The notes under the pieces are model-generated. The model searched no databases, was not told where the DNA came from, and saw nothing but the letters and a program-made list of their open reading frames with translations. Below, one piece after another: positions 36,778 to 47,730 of a stretch of 64,000 nucleotides of DNA. Position 1 is the first letter of the stretch. Each line of letters starts with the position of its first letter. This DNA comes from a cyanobiont of Ornithocercus magnificus. GTDB taxonomy: Bacteria; Cyanobacteriota; Cyanobacteriia; PCC-6307; Cyanobiaceae. The DNA lies in NCBI GenBank assembly GCA_007996965.1, contig BIMP01000001.1, positions 1,488,001 through 1,552,000 of the forward strand, written 5' to 3'. The position numbers and the translations under genes were made by a program.

Positions 36778-37119
36778 ATGGGCATCCACCGCCACATCAT
36801 CATCTCTAGTACTTCTACACTGCTTTGCCTTCTTATGGCTGTCTCCTGCAGCCGCTCTGAGATTGGAAATCAGACTAGCAATAGTAACTTTGTTACAATG
36901 CGCCAGCTCGAAGTAAGACTCAATCAGCTAGAGCAAAGTATTCTCAGTCGGTTACCGATCCCAGTTGAAACAGACTCTGATAACATGCCGGCTGGCCCGA
37001 TAAAGTCGCTTACTTTTCGAGTAGGCACTATTGACGACCGATTGCGTATTTATTGGTCAGATGGCCGGACTAGTGATCTTCCATGCACCAAAGATGAGTC
37101 AGTTTGGGCTTGTGGTTAA
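36778..37119 (+). CDS. small putative lipoprotein, 113 aa
   Basis: Type II signal peptide: positive start, hydrophobic STLLCLLMAVS and lipobox Cys in AVSC at about 24, so a membrane-anchored lipoprotein is expected. The mature part has a coiled-coil-like MRQLEVRLNQLEQSIL helix, a short linker and a C-terminal beta section (SLTFRVGTIDDRLRIYWSDG) with two Cys (LPCTKDESVWACG) that may pair. I recognise no family. GGGAGG 5 bases before the ATG is a good ribosome site. Confidence 0.75.
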   Translation: MGIHRHIIISSTSTLLCLLMAVSCSRSEIGNQTSNSNFVTMRQLEVRLNQLEQSILSRLPIPVETDSDNMPAGPIKSLTFRVGTIDDRLRIYWSDGRTSDLPCTKDESVWACG

Positions 37120-37303
37120 GTCAGAGTCGAGCCTGCTATTTGTGTAGGATTCCTGTGTTAAGGCTCTATATATTACACTGATTACACGTGGTGGCTAACA
37201 TCTAGTTTCTAATGTGTGACTGTATTGTCTAGGCTATAACTACTGGCCTACTATGTAGCGATAGCTAGCTGTGTGTAGTATAGCTATGTTTAGAATGCGT
37301 TAT

Positions 37304-38251
37304 CTATTGACCTAAACATGCTGGTGTGGCTTGCAATACACATTGTAGAGCTTTCTTCCAACAATCAGCCAGGGGCCAAATCTCGCGCTTGGTAAGACTA
37401 AGTGCTATTCCCTTTTCGGTGTAAGCCGCTTCGTTGATAAAGACAGGTACAACTGGACTGTCTCCCCAGCCTACTAACTGAATTGGTTCGCCGGCAGCTG
37501 TCTGGAAGAGCTCAGCGCCATCATGGATCGGCTGCCAGTCACGACCATCACGTTCTGCCGCAACCTCAGCTACCCCACCAGTTTCACGGTCACGTGGTCG
37601 ATTTATATTCTGAACATGTTTGTGAACAACTAGGTGCTTTGGGTAGCGGGCGCTTCCGCTCTCTACAGCTGTGAGCAGGTCAAAGACAGCCTGCAAAGCT
37701 AGGCGTGCTTGCTCAACAACTTGGCATCTCACTACTCCTTGTGGTACTGGGCCTATTTCGATCACCAGACCGCAAGGCCAAAAGCTCACTAGGAAGCCAG
37801 TTTGTAATGGATCATTCTCATGTAAATAGACAGGAAGTCCAAGACGGTTTTGTATTAATGCAGCTAGGGCTAAGTCTGCAGGGCGATGCCCGTAGACTAC
37901 TAGACAGCTACCCATAGCAGCTGTAGTGTTGTGAAGATCAATAGCAATCTTGCAAGGCTCACTACCCATTGGCCCATGTGCAGCAACGAGCTCACGAGCA
38001 CGGCGGAGCTCAAGGTTGTCACTAGGAGCAGCTGGAGCCTGAATCAAGTCGCTGCAGAAAATGCGGTTTAGGTCGAAGTCAACGTAGCGACGACAGGACG
38101 CACACGCAGCAGGGTTACCGGTTACAACGTGTACTGGCCAATCATGATGCTTGAGCAAGTCAGGTTGCTGTTGCCATTGATTTAGAAGCCACAAAGCATT
38201 AAGTTCATTGCCGTGGGTTCCGGCAACTAGGAGCACAGCTGATCGTTCCAT
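37304..38251 (-). CDS. aspartoacylase-family zinc hydrolase
   Basis: Member of the AspA/AstE branch of the M14 zinc hydrolases, which remove the acyl group from N-acyl amino acids. Zinc ligands are in VAGTHGNELNAL (His and Glu, about 11-14) and IDLHNTTA (His). DLNRIF, with the substrate-binding Arg, and the C-terminal FINEAAYTEKGIA are also typical. 315 aa is close to the usual length. A true substrate cannot be read from sequence. It is divergent from the glutathionyl reductase gene by 61 bases. Confidence 0.9.
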   Translation of the reverse strand: MERSAVLLVAGTHGNELNALWLLNQWQQQPDLLKHHDWPVHVVTGNPAACASCRRYVDFDLNRIFCSDLIQAPAAPSDNLELRRARELVAAHGPMGSEPCKIAIDLHNTTAAMGSCLVVYGHRPADLALAALIQNRLGLPVYLHENDPLQTGFLVSFWPCGLVIEIGPVPQGVVRCQVVEQARLALQAVFDLLTAVESGSARYPKHLVVHKHVQNINRPRDRETGGVAEVAAERDGRDWQPIHDGAELFQTAAGEPIQLVGWGDSPVVPVFINEAAYTEKGIALSLTKREIWPLADCWKKALQCVLQATPACLGQ

Positions 38252-38312
38252 TCTGAGATAGGGTAACTGTGTCAGCCTCGCGGAAATGCTGAGGAGTCAC
38301 ATGTAAATTGCT

Positions 38313-39278
38313 ATGATGATCCCTCCACAGCTTGTGTCCTCTGCTCGCTGGGGATGGCATCGCCAGTGGAAACTACTGATGGCAGCGGGTTTTGGCCCGT
38401 CAGATGCACGAGGCAATTACCAGCGAGCGTCTGGGAAGGTCCATAGTGAATACATGCCGTTACCAGAAAATCTGTGTTGCCGGCCACAAGAGGACCAACC
38501 GATCTTAATTGTTGCTCATAGTTGCCCTTGGGCCCACCGGGCCTGGTTAACGGTGAACCTACGTGAACTTAAGGGAAGACTAAAGCTGTTGGTTGCAGAA
38601 GCTGACACAGAAGCAGGTCGCTGGTGTCTAGCTCCACCTTGGAGAGGGTGTCACACACTTGCCGCTCTGTATCGATTAGCTAGAGAAACCGACATGCTCC
38701 GAGCAACAGTGCCCTTGCTTGTCGATCCGCTACCAGCTCCGCGGGTGCTAAGCAATGAGAGCGCGCTAATGGTAGAGTTACTTAATCTTTGGCCAGCTGC
38801 GGAAACAGCTCCCGATCTCGCGCCAGAAAATCTCAAGACAGAATTGCAAAATTGGCATCAACTGCTGCAGCCAGCTGTCAACGACGGTGTCTACCGTTGT
38901 GGTTTTGCCCGCAATCAAGCGGCCTACGACACAGCTGAGACTGCTCTCTTTGCGGCGCTTGACGTAGTTGAGTCAAACCTTGCAGCTCGTGGTCCATGGC
39001 TTTGTGGTGAACAGCTTACACTTGCAGATGTAAGGCTTTTCCCAACAATGGTTCGTTGGGAGACAGTTTACGCCCCACTTTTCGGCTGCAGCCGGAAGCC
39101 TCTCCAGCATTTTCCTGAAATTCTTAGCTGGCGACGTAGGTTCTACACACTTTCAGGCGTTGCTGAAACCTGTGATGTGGAGGCTTGGCGTCGCGACTAT
39201 TTTGGGGCCTTGTTTCCACTTAATCCTAGCGGCATTATTCCAGCAGGTCCTGATCTCAATATGCTGGTTGCCAATTAA
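38313..39278 (+). CDS. glutathione S-transferase-like protein (glutathionyl-hydroquinone reductase type)
   Basis: 321-aa protein of the omega-like GST branch that includes YqjG and ECM4. The N-terminal thioredoxin fold holds the catalytic Cys in HSCPWAHRAWL at about 71-81, and VPLLVDP with NESALMVELL gives the glutathione-binding cis-Pro and Glu-Ser. The C-terminal helical domain has GPWLCGEQLTLADVRLFPT. Family members reduce glutathionyl-hydroquinones. It is 61 bases from the divergent aspartoacylase-like gene. ATG 38313 is used; Met 2 is equally possible. Confidence 0.85.
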   Translation: MMIPPQLVSSARWGWHRQWKLLMAAGFGPSDARGNYQRASGKVHSEYMPLPENLCCRPQEDQPILIVAHSCPWAHRAWLTVNLRELKGRLKLLVAEADTEAGRWCLAPPWRGCHTLAALYRLARETDMLRATVPLLVDPLPAPRVLSNESALMVELLNLWPAAETAPDLAPENLKTELQNWHQLLQPAVNDGVYRCGFARNQAAYDTAETALFAALDVVESNLAARGPWLCGEQLTLADVRLFPTMVRWETVYAPLFGCSRKPLQHFPEILSWRRRFYTLSGVAETCDVEAWRRDYFGALFPLNPSGIIPAGPDLNMLVAN

Positions 39279-39648
39279 ATGGTAGCACATCCACTTAATG
39301 CCCAATTAATTACTAAAGTCTCCAGGCCTTGTAGTCAAACTTTAGCTAAACATTAGCGCGACTCCACAATCAGTCCTAGGCTAAAATGATGACTTTGAAG
39401 TATGATAGCTCCCCGTAAAAAATTATCCATGAAATTTTTAACAGAAGGTGCATTAGTTAGTCGATGCCGCCGTTCATAACCTAGTTATGACTTAGGCGAG
39501 ATTCCGTCCTCTTAGTAGCCACGGATACTTTTTGGTCGCAATGGTGTTGTTATCCAGATGAGACTTGGTTGTGGAGCATGGCATAACCGTAAACTGGCCG
39601 TAAGGTGTAGTTGTTGCCAGAGTCCGGCACCGGTTCCGGAAATGTCTA
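39279..39648. other. non-coding spacer upstream of CP12
   Basis: About 370 bases. One plus-strand frame from 39429 starts MKFLTEGALVSRC and, after stops, reads protein-like sequence (NGVVIQMRLGCGAWHNRKLA) up to the CP12 start; this might be a gene scrap but I cannot assign it. Confidence 0.35.
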
Positions 39649-39867
39649 ATGAAATCTATCGACGAACACATCCAAAAGGATCAGACGGATCTGGAAGTTG
39701 CCAAAGCTGAAAGTAATCAGGCTAAGGTTCGCCACATTGCCGATGAGCTGCAATCTCTCAAAGAGTATAAAGAACACCATCCCAAGGACAGTCATGATCC
39801 TACATCCCTTGAGTTATACTGTGAGTCTAACCCAGAAGCTGACGAGTGCCGTGTATACGATGATTGA
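39649..39867 (+). CDS. cp12: CP12-like regulator of the Calvin cycle
   Basis: 72-aa, mostly charged, disordered-looking protein with the CP12 C-terminal signature LELYCESNPEADECRVYDD, whose two Cys form the redox-switch disulfide that lets CP12 bind GAPDH and phosphoribulokinase and shut the Calvin cycle in the dark. The first half (DEHIQKDQTDLEVAKAESNQ, then HIADELQSLKEYKEHHP) has no Cys, so the N-terminal disulfide of classical CP12 is missing. Single-Cys-pair variants are known in cyanobacteria. The upstream ribosome site is weak (GGAAATG). Confidence 0.85.
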   Translation: MKSIDEHIQKDQTDLEVAKAESNQAKVRHIADELQSLKEYKEHHPKDSHDPTSLELYCESNPEADECRVYDD

Positions 39868-39926
39868 ACTTGTAACCTGAAATATGTACAGCGCGACTAT
39901 CAACTAGTAGTCAGGAAAAACTCAAA

Positions 39927-39982
39927 CTTTGAGCCATAAAAAGTGGGTTTTTAAGCAACCCTGCTCCATTAATGGCTCAAAG
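39927..39982. terminator. possible shared terminator between convergent genes
   Basis: CTTTGAGCCAT (39927-39937) is the exact reverse complement of ATGGCTCAAAG (39972-39982); the 34-base loop contains AAAAAGTGGGTTTTT. It lies between the 3' ends of CP12 and the 81-aa gene, the right place for a two-way terminator. Confidence 0.4.
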
Positions 39983-40008
39983 CTGTTAGGCGCTAAGCGC
40001 TAGTAGAC

Positions 40009-40254
40009 TTACTGGTCATCGTCAAATTCAGCTGGACTACCAGTCAGTGAGCATACAACGGCCTCCTCAGCCCTCATCTCACGCACTTCGGCGATTGGGC
40101 GTCCCATTCGACGCAGCACGTCAATCTCCGCGATAGTTTGGCAGCGGGCGATAACCTGACCATCATTGTCAAAGCAGCTATGGAAAGTCATGACATTCCC
40201 AGAAACAATCCTGTTATGGCCCTGAATGGAAGTCAGCACAAGCAAAGATGACAA
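40009..40254 (-). CDS. conserved small protein downstream of obgE
   Basis: 81-aa acidic protein. Its core, MTFHSCFDNDGQVIARCQTI then AEIDVLRRMGRPIAEVREM, looks like a compact alpha-beta unit; the tail ends EFDDDQ. I recognise no named domain. An internal ATG at 40191 (MTFHSCF) may be the true start, since the first 21 residues look unrelated. It lies 24 bases after obgE on the same strand and is probably co-transcribed with it. Confidence 0.65.
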   Translation of the reverse strand: MSSLLVLTSIQGHNRIVSGNVMTFHSCFDNDGQVIARCQTIAEIDVLRRMGRPIAEVREMRAEEAVVCSLTGSPAEFDDDQ

Positions 40255-40278
40255 GGCTGTGACAGAGTTAGCCCCCTG

Positions 40279-41583
<1,305 letters not shown>

Positions 41584-43983
41584 TCAGCGGACCCATACAA
41601 CACTACAGCCAAGACCACCATCGGCTTGCTCAGCATCGCACACTTGCTCGACGTAAGAAACAGACTGTAGCCAAGTACGGAGACCACGCTTGAGTTTGCC
41701 TGTTCCAATGCCATGAACTATCCAGACTGGGCCGCTGACTTTGCGCAGGTACTCTTCAACAACAGCCTCAGCCTCATGAACACGTAGGCCACGTACATCA
41801 ATAGTATTGCTGCTAGTGCGTATATGAGGGTTACTCTGGTTGTAAAGACTTGGCCGCGTTGTTGCCGTCACTGGTGGTGTTGGTATGGGTTGTTTACCAT
41901 CGAGGCTTTGCACAGCAGCCAACTCGACAGTACTACGCATTAAACCGCAACGTACTGTCAATTGCTCTCCATTTTCAGAGATCGCTAGGACCTCAGCTGC
42001 CTTGCCGAATGCCACCAGTCTAATACGCTCTCCTACTTGGGGTTTCCAACCACTTGGTTTCTCTGGTAGCTGTTGTGGCTGGTGCAATCTTTCTAGGTGT
42101 CGTAATCGCAGACCAACAGTGCGTGCTGTCTCACCATCAGCATGCCGATCACGCAGCCTTTGTATGAGACAACGTACTTCCTTTTGAGCATCCTGGATTG
42201 ATGCTTCCAGATGCTGCCGTATTTGATCTTGAAACTCTGCTGACTGTTGTTTTTGGCGCTGCCAGTAGGTAAGTAGTTCCTCGTGTAGTAGCTCAGTACG
42301 AGCAAGTAATGCTGAAGCATTTTCTGCTGCAACTTTTTGTCGCTGACGTTGTTGTTCAAGTTCTTCGATAATAGTTCCTACATCATCCTTTCCATTGCTA
42401 GTGGATTGTAGTAAAGAGCGTGCCTCGCTCACTACAGCACTATTAAGCCCCAGACGGCTAGCAATATCTAGTGCATTACTGCGACCGGGAATTCCCCAAA
42501 GCAGTTCATAGGTTGGTGAGAGTGTGATGTTATTGAAAGCGACTGAAGAGTTTTCAAAGCGGGAATCACTGTACTTGAGCGCTTTCAAGTCACTGAAATG
42601 AGTAGTGGCAATTGTCAAGCGGGTTCGATCTGCAAGGTGCCGTAGAAGTGCTGTTGCTAGTGCTGTGCCCTCAGCAGGATCCGTGCCTGCACCAACCTCG
42701 TCAAGCAGGACTAGTGATGGGCTAGGGCCATTCTCAACAGCCTTTAGGATACGATCAACCCGCTGTATATGGCCGCTAAAGGTTGACAGGCTTTGCTGCA
42801 AGGACTGCTCGTCGCCTATATCAGCAAGTACCTGGGCACACCATGGCAAAACCGGGGAGTTGCTACAAGGAATCTGGAGGCCAGCTCGGGCCATTAACGC
42901 CGCTATTCCTATACTCTTAAGTGCAACTGTTTTGCCACCAGTATTAGGTCCAGTAATAGCTACAACACGCAGTTTACTAGAGACTTCAACAGTTATGGGC
43001 ACAACAGATGGACCTTGCTTGTGTTGGTGCTGCCAGACAAGTAGTGGGTGACGCAAATTGTGCAGTTGAAAAGGAGCCTCAGGGCAGTCATCTAGAGTGG
43101 GAGTAACACCATCGAGCCAGGTGCCATAGCGACTGCGCGTGAGGGCAAGATCCAGCCGCAACAGAACGGACGCTAGATGCTCGAGTTCTGGTAGTCGCTT
43201 AGCGACAGATCTGCTGAGCTCAGCCAGTACACGCTGCTCTTCCTCGCGAATGCGTCCTTCAAGATCTGCAATCTGATTGCCAAGATTGATTACAGCATGA
43301 GGTTCAATGTAAGTCGTACTGCCGGATGCAGAACTGTCATGTACAACTCCTGGTAGTGAGGTACTAGCACCAGCTCTGACAGCTAAGACAGGACGTCCAT
43401 GACGTTCAGATATGATTGTGTCTTGCAATAAGAGTGTACTACGCCGAATTAAATCCTGTAAGTAACTAGTACGTTGCTGGCGCAGCTCTTGGTGTTTCCA
43501 GCGCCAACTAGCTAGGCACTGGCTAGCACGATCAGCGACGCGCGCGCTCTCTTCAAGTGAGTATTTGATATGCTTTTCTAGTTCTGGCAAAGTAGTGAAA
43601 TTCTCTATAAGTCTTGTGATCACAGGACGTAGTCTTACGTTATCAATTTGACGACGCAGTCGACGAGCGGCTGCTAAGGTATCAGCCAATGCAAGCAGTT
43701 GATCTCCCGAAGCTGTACCACCCTTATTGCAGCATGCGAGTGTGGGATCCAGGTCATGGACTCCTCGGAAACTCAGCCCTCCCTCAATTACCTTGTCAAG
43801 ATCTAACATCTCTAATGTCTCTGCTAAGAGCTGATGGCTGATTTCTATAGCGCTTGGCAGCTCTAGCCTTCGGCAAGCACGTTGGCCTGAGATAGTACTA
43901 GCAAAGCTGGCTATGTGCTCACATAGCCTAGGCCATTCGAGAAGCTCTAGTGTCTCTTCTGCCACCGTTAAGGAGGTGGTCAT
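41584..43983 (-). CDS. mutS2: MutS2 family ATPase/endonuclease
   Basis: 799-aa MutS2, lacking the mismatch-reading N-terminal domain of MutS. The clamp and lever helices are followed by the ATPase: VAITGPNTGGKTVALKSIG (Walker A, about 322-340), LVLLDEVGAGTDPAEGTAL (Walker B) and IATTHFSDLK. A long coiled coil and a C-terminal Smr nuclease domain follow (TIDVRGLRVHEAEAVVEEYL, VWIVHGIGTGKLKRGLR). MutS2 limits recombination and in Bacillus also resolves collided ribosomes. ATG 43983 overlaps the upstream gene by four bases, so it is translationally coupled. Confidence 0.96.
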   Translation of the reverse strand: MTTSLTVAEETLELLEWPRLCEHIASFASTISGQRACRRLELPSAIEISHQLLAETLEMLDLDKVIEGGLSFRGVHDLDPTLACCNKGGTASGDQLLALADTLAAARRLRRQIDNVRLRPVITRLIENFTTLPELEKHIKYSLEESARVADRASQCLASWRWKHQELRQQRTSYLQDLIRRSTLLLQDTIISERHGRPVLAVRAGASTSLPGVVHDSSASGSTTYIEPHAVINLGNQIADLEGRIREEEQRVLAELSRSVAKRLPELEHLASVLLRLDLALTRSRYGTWLDGVTPTLDDCPEAPFQLHNLRHPLLVWQHQHKQGPSVVPITVEVSSKLRVVAITGPNTGGKTVALKSIGIAALMARAGLQIPCSNSPVLPWCAQVLADIGDEQSLQQSLSTFSGHIQRVDRILKAVENGPSPSLVLLDEVGAGTDPAEGTALATALLRHLADRTRLTIATTHFSDLKALKYSDSRFENSSVAFNNITLSPTYELLWGIPGRSNALDIASRLGLNSAVVSEARSLLQSTSNGKDDVGTIIEELEQQRQRQKVAAENASALLARTELLHEELLTYWQRQKQQSAEFQDQIRQHLEASIQDAQKEVRCLIQRLRDRHADGETARTVGLRLRHLERLHQPQQLPEKPSGWKPQVGERIRLVAFGKAAEVLAISENGEQLTVRCGLMRSTVELAAVQSLDGKQPIPTPPVTATTRPSLYNQSNPHIRTSSNTIDVRGLRVHEAEAVVEEYLRKVSGPVWIVHGIGTGKLKRGLRTWLQSVSYVEQVCDAEQADGGLGCSVVWVR

Positions 43984-44378
43984 GCCGATTTGCTGATTTT
44001 TGATTGGTTACCAAGAATACCCTCTGGTGGCTCGTATAACATTTCAAGCCAATTACCATCGGGGTCTTGTAAGTAAAAAGAGGCAGTACCATCACGGTGG
44101 TTATGCACCTCACCCACAGTGGTTCCTTCCTGCCTCAATTTATAGTGAACGTCTTCAACAGCTTTACGGTCCTTGAAGTGAAAAGCGAAGTGGGGCCCTG
44201 CCGCCTGATAGTTAGGTCCCAAAAGTGCAAGACCATCGTGGCTGTTACTAGCCTCGAGATAGCTCCAATCTGTAGCTTTCCAAATAACGCGCATTCCTAG
44301 GCTAGTATAGAAGCAGATGGCACGGTCGATATCCCGGACACGGATAGCAACATGACCAAGACGTTGGACAGGGAGCAT
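43980..44378 (-). CDS. glyoxalase-like VOC-family protein
   Basis: Vicinal-oxygen-chelate fold protein with the two beta-alpha-beta-beta-beta units of glyoxalase I relatives: RLGHVAIRVRDIDRAICFYT and SLGMRVIW in the first, GPHFAFHFKDRKAVEDVHYK and SFYLQDPDGNWLEMLYEPP in the second. His in LGHVAIR, His in GPHFAFH and Glu in WLEML are in the metal-ligand positions. A lactoylglutathione lyase role is possible but not shown. I start at ATG 44378, because the frame further upstream overlaps the end of hemB. Part of the dnaJ-hemB-VOC-mutS2 string. Confidence 0.85.
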   Translation of the reverse strand: MLPVQRLGHVAIRVRDIDRAICFYTSLGMRVIWKATDWSYLEASNSHDGLALLGPNYQAAGPHFAFHFKDRKAVEDVHYKLRQEGTTVGEVHNHRDGTASFYLQDPDGNWLEMLYEPPEGILGNQSKISKSA

Positions 44379-44433
44379 AGAGATAGCAGTAAGGCTGTTT
44401 GCATTCTGGAATCTGACAACGCCTGGCGCGACC

Positions 44434-45438
44434 TCAACTTTGCCGTAGCCAGGAAGCAGCGTCGCAAGCATGATATGTGAGAATCAGATCAGCACCAGCA
44501 CGTTTAAAGCCAAGTAGGGTCTCTAAAACCACAGATTTTTCATCGATCCAACCGCGCTCAGCAGCAGCCTTAACCATTGCGTACTCGCCACTAACATTAT
44601 AAGCAGCTATTGGCAACTCAAATTCACTACGCAATCGATGAATGATGTCTAGATATGCCAGACCGGGTTTAACCATCAATATGTCAGCACCCTCAGCTTC
44701 GTCAAGTTGGGCTTCGATTAGGGCCTCGCGCGCATTAGCAGGATCCATCTGGTAAGTTGATTTATTCTTAGGGATAGGCTTGTTGGAACATCCATCCCGG
44801 GGTGCCGAATCTAGTGCATTACGAAAGGGACCATAGTAAGCAGAAGCATACTTGGCTGTATAGCTGATAATGCTAACTTGCGTGAAACCTTCGTCATCCA
44901 GTGCTTCACGGATAGCGCCAACACGGCCATCCATCATATCGCTTGGGCCAATGAGGTCAGCTCCAGCTCGAGCCTGAACAACAGCTTGGTAACAGAGCTG
45001 AGTGACTGTCTCGTCATTAAGTACAATACCATCAACGCTGACGATGCCATCATGGCCGTCGCAAGAGTAAGGATCTAGGGCCACGTCGGTCATAACTGTC
45101 ATTTGTGGCAGTTCTTGCTTAAGCAGTCGAATTGCGCGTGGGATAAGACCATTTTCATTGAAACATTCCGCACCATCTTCACTCTTGAGACCGTCTGCAA
45201 TCTTCGGGAAGAGGACTACGCAACGCACACCAAGATCCCAGGCACGCCACACCTCGCCCACTAAAGCATCAAGGCTCCATCGATTGATCCCAGGCATCGC
45301 GGAGATTGGCTCGACGCTAGCTCCCTCATGAACAAAAATAGGGTAGATGAAATCGGAAGCGCTAATGCTGTGCTCCCGCACTATTGAGCGCAGAGCCGCA
45401 GTATGGCGCAGACGCCGGGGTCGGTAAGTGAGATCCAT
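44434..45438 (-). CDS. hemB: delta-aminolevulinic acid dehydratase (porphobilinogen synthase)
   Basis: Condenses two aminolevulinate molecules to porphobilinogen, the common step to heme, chlorophyll and bilins. The two catalytic lysines lie in ISYTAKYASAYYGPF and DILMVKPGLAYLD. At the metal site the segment TDVALDPYSCDGHDG has Asp in place of the triple Cys of the zinc enzymes, which fits the magnesium-type enzyme of phototrophs. N-terminal LTYRPRRLRHTAALR is typical. 334 aa. Confidence 0.97.
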   Translation of the reverse strand: MDLTYRPRRLRHTAALRSIVREHSISASDFIYPIFVHEGASVEPISAMPGINRWSLDALVGEVWRAWDLGVRCVVLFPKIADGLKSEDGAECFNENGLIPRAIRLLKQELPQMTVMTDVALDPYSCDGHDGIVSVDGIVLNDETVTQLCYQAVVQARAGADLIGPSDMMDGRVGAIREALDDEGFTQVSIISYTAKYASAYYGPFRNALDSAPRDGCSNKPIPKNKSTYQMDPANAREALIEAQLDEAEGADILMVKPGLAYLDIIHRLRSEFELPIAAYNVSGEYAMVKAAAERGWIDEKSVVLETLLGFKRAGADLILTYHACDAASWLRQS

Positions 45439-45479
45439 CGTGGAGCCAGACTTTTAGAAGCGGATCGTAGATTGGGCCT

Positions 45480-46424
45480 TTAGAGACGAGCGGTTGCCAG
45501 CCAGTCAAGACGTGGGTCAGCTGTACGCGAGCGGCGCAGCTTCTCAAGCAACTGTTCTTCCTCAGATGTCCAATGAGGAGGGAACTGGACGATCAGAGTT
45601 AGTATCAGATCACCACGGCCGGTCTTGCATGGCCAACCTTTACCTTTCAGGCGCAAGCTCCGACCGGGCGCGGTGCCGGCTGGGATAGTAACTTCGGCTT
45701 CACCGTCAGGTGTCATCACCATGACTGTGGCACCAAGAGCCAATTCATCGATGGCTACCGGCAAATTGGCACGTAACTGGTCACCATCAAGACTCCATAC
45801 TGGGTGTGTCTGAACTTCGAGGTTCAGATAGAGATCACCTCGTCTACCAGTACCAGGCTGTAGGTTGCCTTTTCCTTTCAGACGGAGTCTAGAGCCAGTG
45901 CGTACGCCTGCTGGAATGCGTACCTGCACCCGTTCTTCGTTTACCGAAAGGGTACGCTCCGTACCGCGAAAGGCTTCGCCTAGGCCTATGTGGATTGGAG
46001 CTTCAGCATCGAGATTTACTGGAGTGCGGGCAGCCCCTCGAGAGAAGCCTCCACTTGAGAAGCTGGTAGTTTTAGATTGAGCACTTCCAAAGCGTCCCAG
46101 CAGATCATTGATAAATTCGTCAAAATTGCCATAACGGCCAAAGTCAACCTCAAATCCTGGCCCACCGGTATTAGCTGATGCTCCATTCGTCTGGTTCCAA
46201 TACTGACCAAATTGCTCATAGCGCCGGCGTTTCTCTGAGTCTGAGAGTACCTCGTAGGCCTCGCTGACTTCTTTAAACTTAGCTTCAGCAACCTTGTCTC
46301 CAGGGTTTACGTCCGGATGGTATTGGCGAGCCAGCTTGCGGAAGGCGCGCTTGATAGCATCAGTATCAGCGTTGCGATCGACGCCGAGGACATTGAAATA
46401 GTCGCGGTAGCCACTACCGGCCAT
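45480..46424 (-). CDS. DnaJ-like co-chaperone (CbpA type)
   Basis: 314-aa J-protein: J domain at 7-72 with YHPDVNPGD (HPD motif), a Gly/Ser/Phe-rich linker ([20 protein letters not shown]), then the two C-terminal substrate-binding beta domains ([54 protein letters not shown]). The zinc-finger region of DnaJ is absent, so it is the CbpA-like class that stimulates DnaK. It is first in a leftward string with hemB, 41 bases apart. Confidence 0.93.
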   Translation of the reverse strand: MAGSGYRDYFNVLGVDRNADTDAIKRAFRKLARQYHPDVNPGDKVAEAKFKEVSEAYEVLSDSEKRRRYEQFGQYWNQTNGASANTGGPGFEVDFGRYGNFDEFINDLLGRFGSAQSKTTSFSSGGFSRGAARTPVNLDAEAPIHIGLGEAFRGTERTLSVNEERVQVRIPAGVRTGSRLRLKGKGNLQPGTGRRGDLYLNLEVQTHPVWSLDGDQLRANLPVAIDELALGATVMVMTPDGEAEVTIPAGTAPGRSLRLKGKGWPCKTGRGDLILTLIVQFPPHWTSEEEQLLEKLRRSRTADPRLDWLATARL

Positions 46425-47053
46425 GGCTTTGGGAATGGCCTCCAGGCCCCAAGTACTTCGCTAGTGTCTCAGCAGTGTCTACCATAGATAGAACTTTCCT
46501 ATGGAGGGAAGGCCGTACACCTCGCTTTTGACTAAATCCGCTCGAGACTCGTCTGAGGAAATGACAAGAAACTGATTTTGACAGCAAACAGACAGCATCC
46601 TAGCAGAAACATTGCGAAAATGCCTTATCAGCTGTTGTACTATTGTTGAACACATCTCTGGTGCAGGAGCACTGCAAGAGCAACCTAACCAAGGGTCTGA
46701 AACGGCAGCATAGACTCTCAAGTTCCAAGATACTGTTAGCGAGGAACACATAGCAGAAAAGCTGGCTAATTTACAGTGGCAAGACCCATGACCAAACTGA
46801 GTAGGTATTAGATACTTTATGAACAAAGCAAATCAGGTCAACCTGCAAAGTTAGCAGATTAAGCCTGCCATCTATAAGTTGTTACGACATCTGAGTGCTT
46901 TCAGCACAAACCCAAAATTGGGTACATTTAACCTAAGCATTTAAGTTTGCTGTCCCTGACAAATACACATGAGGTAACAATGTCTATTGCCGCTCTGTGC
47001 TTAAGTGGTGAAATATCAAGTGTTTAGGGGCTGAGCAATCCAGGACACAAACT
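46425..47053. other. non-coding stretch with a possible gene scrap
   Basis: About 630 bases. On the plus strand around 46580-46790 one frame reads protein-like sequence with few stops (SILAETLRKCLISCCTIVEH, then ISGAGALQEQPNQGSE) and a 115-codon minus-strand frame lies opposite it. I cannot assign either to a family and do not call a gene. Confidence 0.35.
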
Positions 47054-47392
47054 ATGCAATTTCAACTTACTCAGACGGCAGCTGCAGAGCTGCTGCGGTT
47101 ATCGCTTGTAGCAGAGACACAAGGTAATTGCTACATTGACCTTCTCACTGGCGCATATGATAACGGTATGATGCATATACGTATAAGGCCTGGCTGTTAT
47201 GGTGGTGAACCTATCTACCGTAGTAACGGTATTACACTCTACGCACCAACAGATCAGCTCAAGCTCTTGAATAGTCTCACATTGTCTTACATTGACAACA
47301 TAGGAGGAGGTGGTTTTCTAATCACAGTCCCTCCAGGAGCTGAACTATGCAGTTGTGGTTCTGGTTTTCGGACAAGCTTGCCAGAATCATAA
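47054..47392 (+). CDS. HesB/IscA-like protein
   Basis: 112-aa protein with the beta-rich fold pattern of A-type iron-sulfur carriers: the start QFQLTQTAAAELLRLSLVAE, a central RIRPGCYGGEPIYRSNGITLY, and the end PPGAELCSCGSGFRTS, where IscA proteins have the C-x-C-G cluster tail. The first Cys of the IscA triad is not in its normal context (a Cys is found in GGC-like GCYGG), so carrier function is uncertain. It is a single gene between non-coding stretches. An alternative is an uncharacterised picocyanobacterial HesB-like family. Confidence 0.65.
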   Translation: MQFQLTQTAAAELLRLSLVAETQGNCYIDLLTGAYDNGMMHIRIRPGCYGGEPIYRSNGITLYAPTDQLKLLNSLTLSYIDNIGGGGFLITVPPGAELCSCGSGFRTSLPES

Positions 47393-47730
47393 TCGTGTTG
47401 ACTCTAATAACTCTATAGGACAGAGTTGCAGAGGTAGCTATGCTAATGTTTGCACATAATACAGTTAGTCTGCTGATATCTCTCGACAGACTTTAATCAA
47501 ATCCTAATCTGATTTTTCAGAAACAGGATGTAACCGCTATCTCAAAAATGTGTGGATCTAAGAGTTTTGTTGCTGGTTAATTGTTGTTGCGCAAGATATA
47601 TACTTAGCGTCTATAGTATTACATTGTGCTAATGGAATTTAGACTACACATAGTCACAGTTATTTTAGTATGTACTACAGTGATACTCAAGCGATAGTTT
47701 TAGGCAAGTCTTCGTCTGCAGTATCGTTGT
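47393..47730. other. non-coding stretch
   Basis: About 340 bases between the IscA-like gene and the 3' end of the tmRNA gene. Nothing recognised. Confidence 0.4.
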
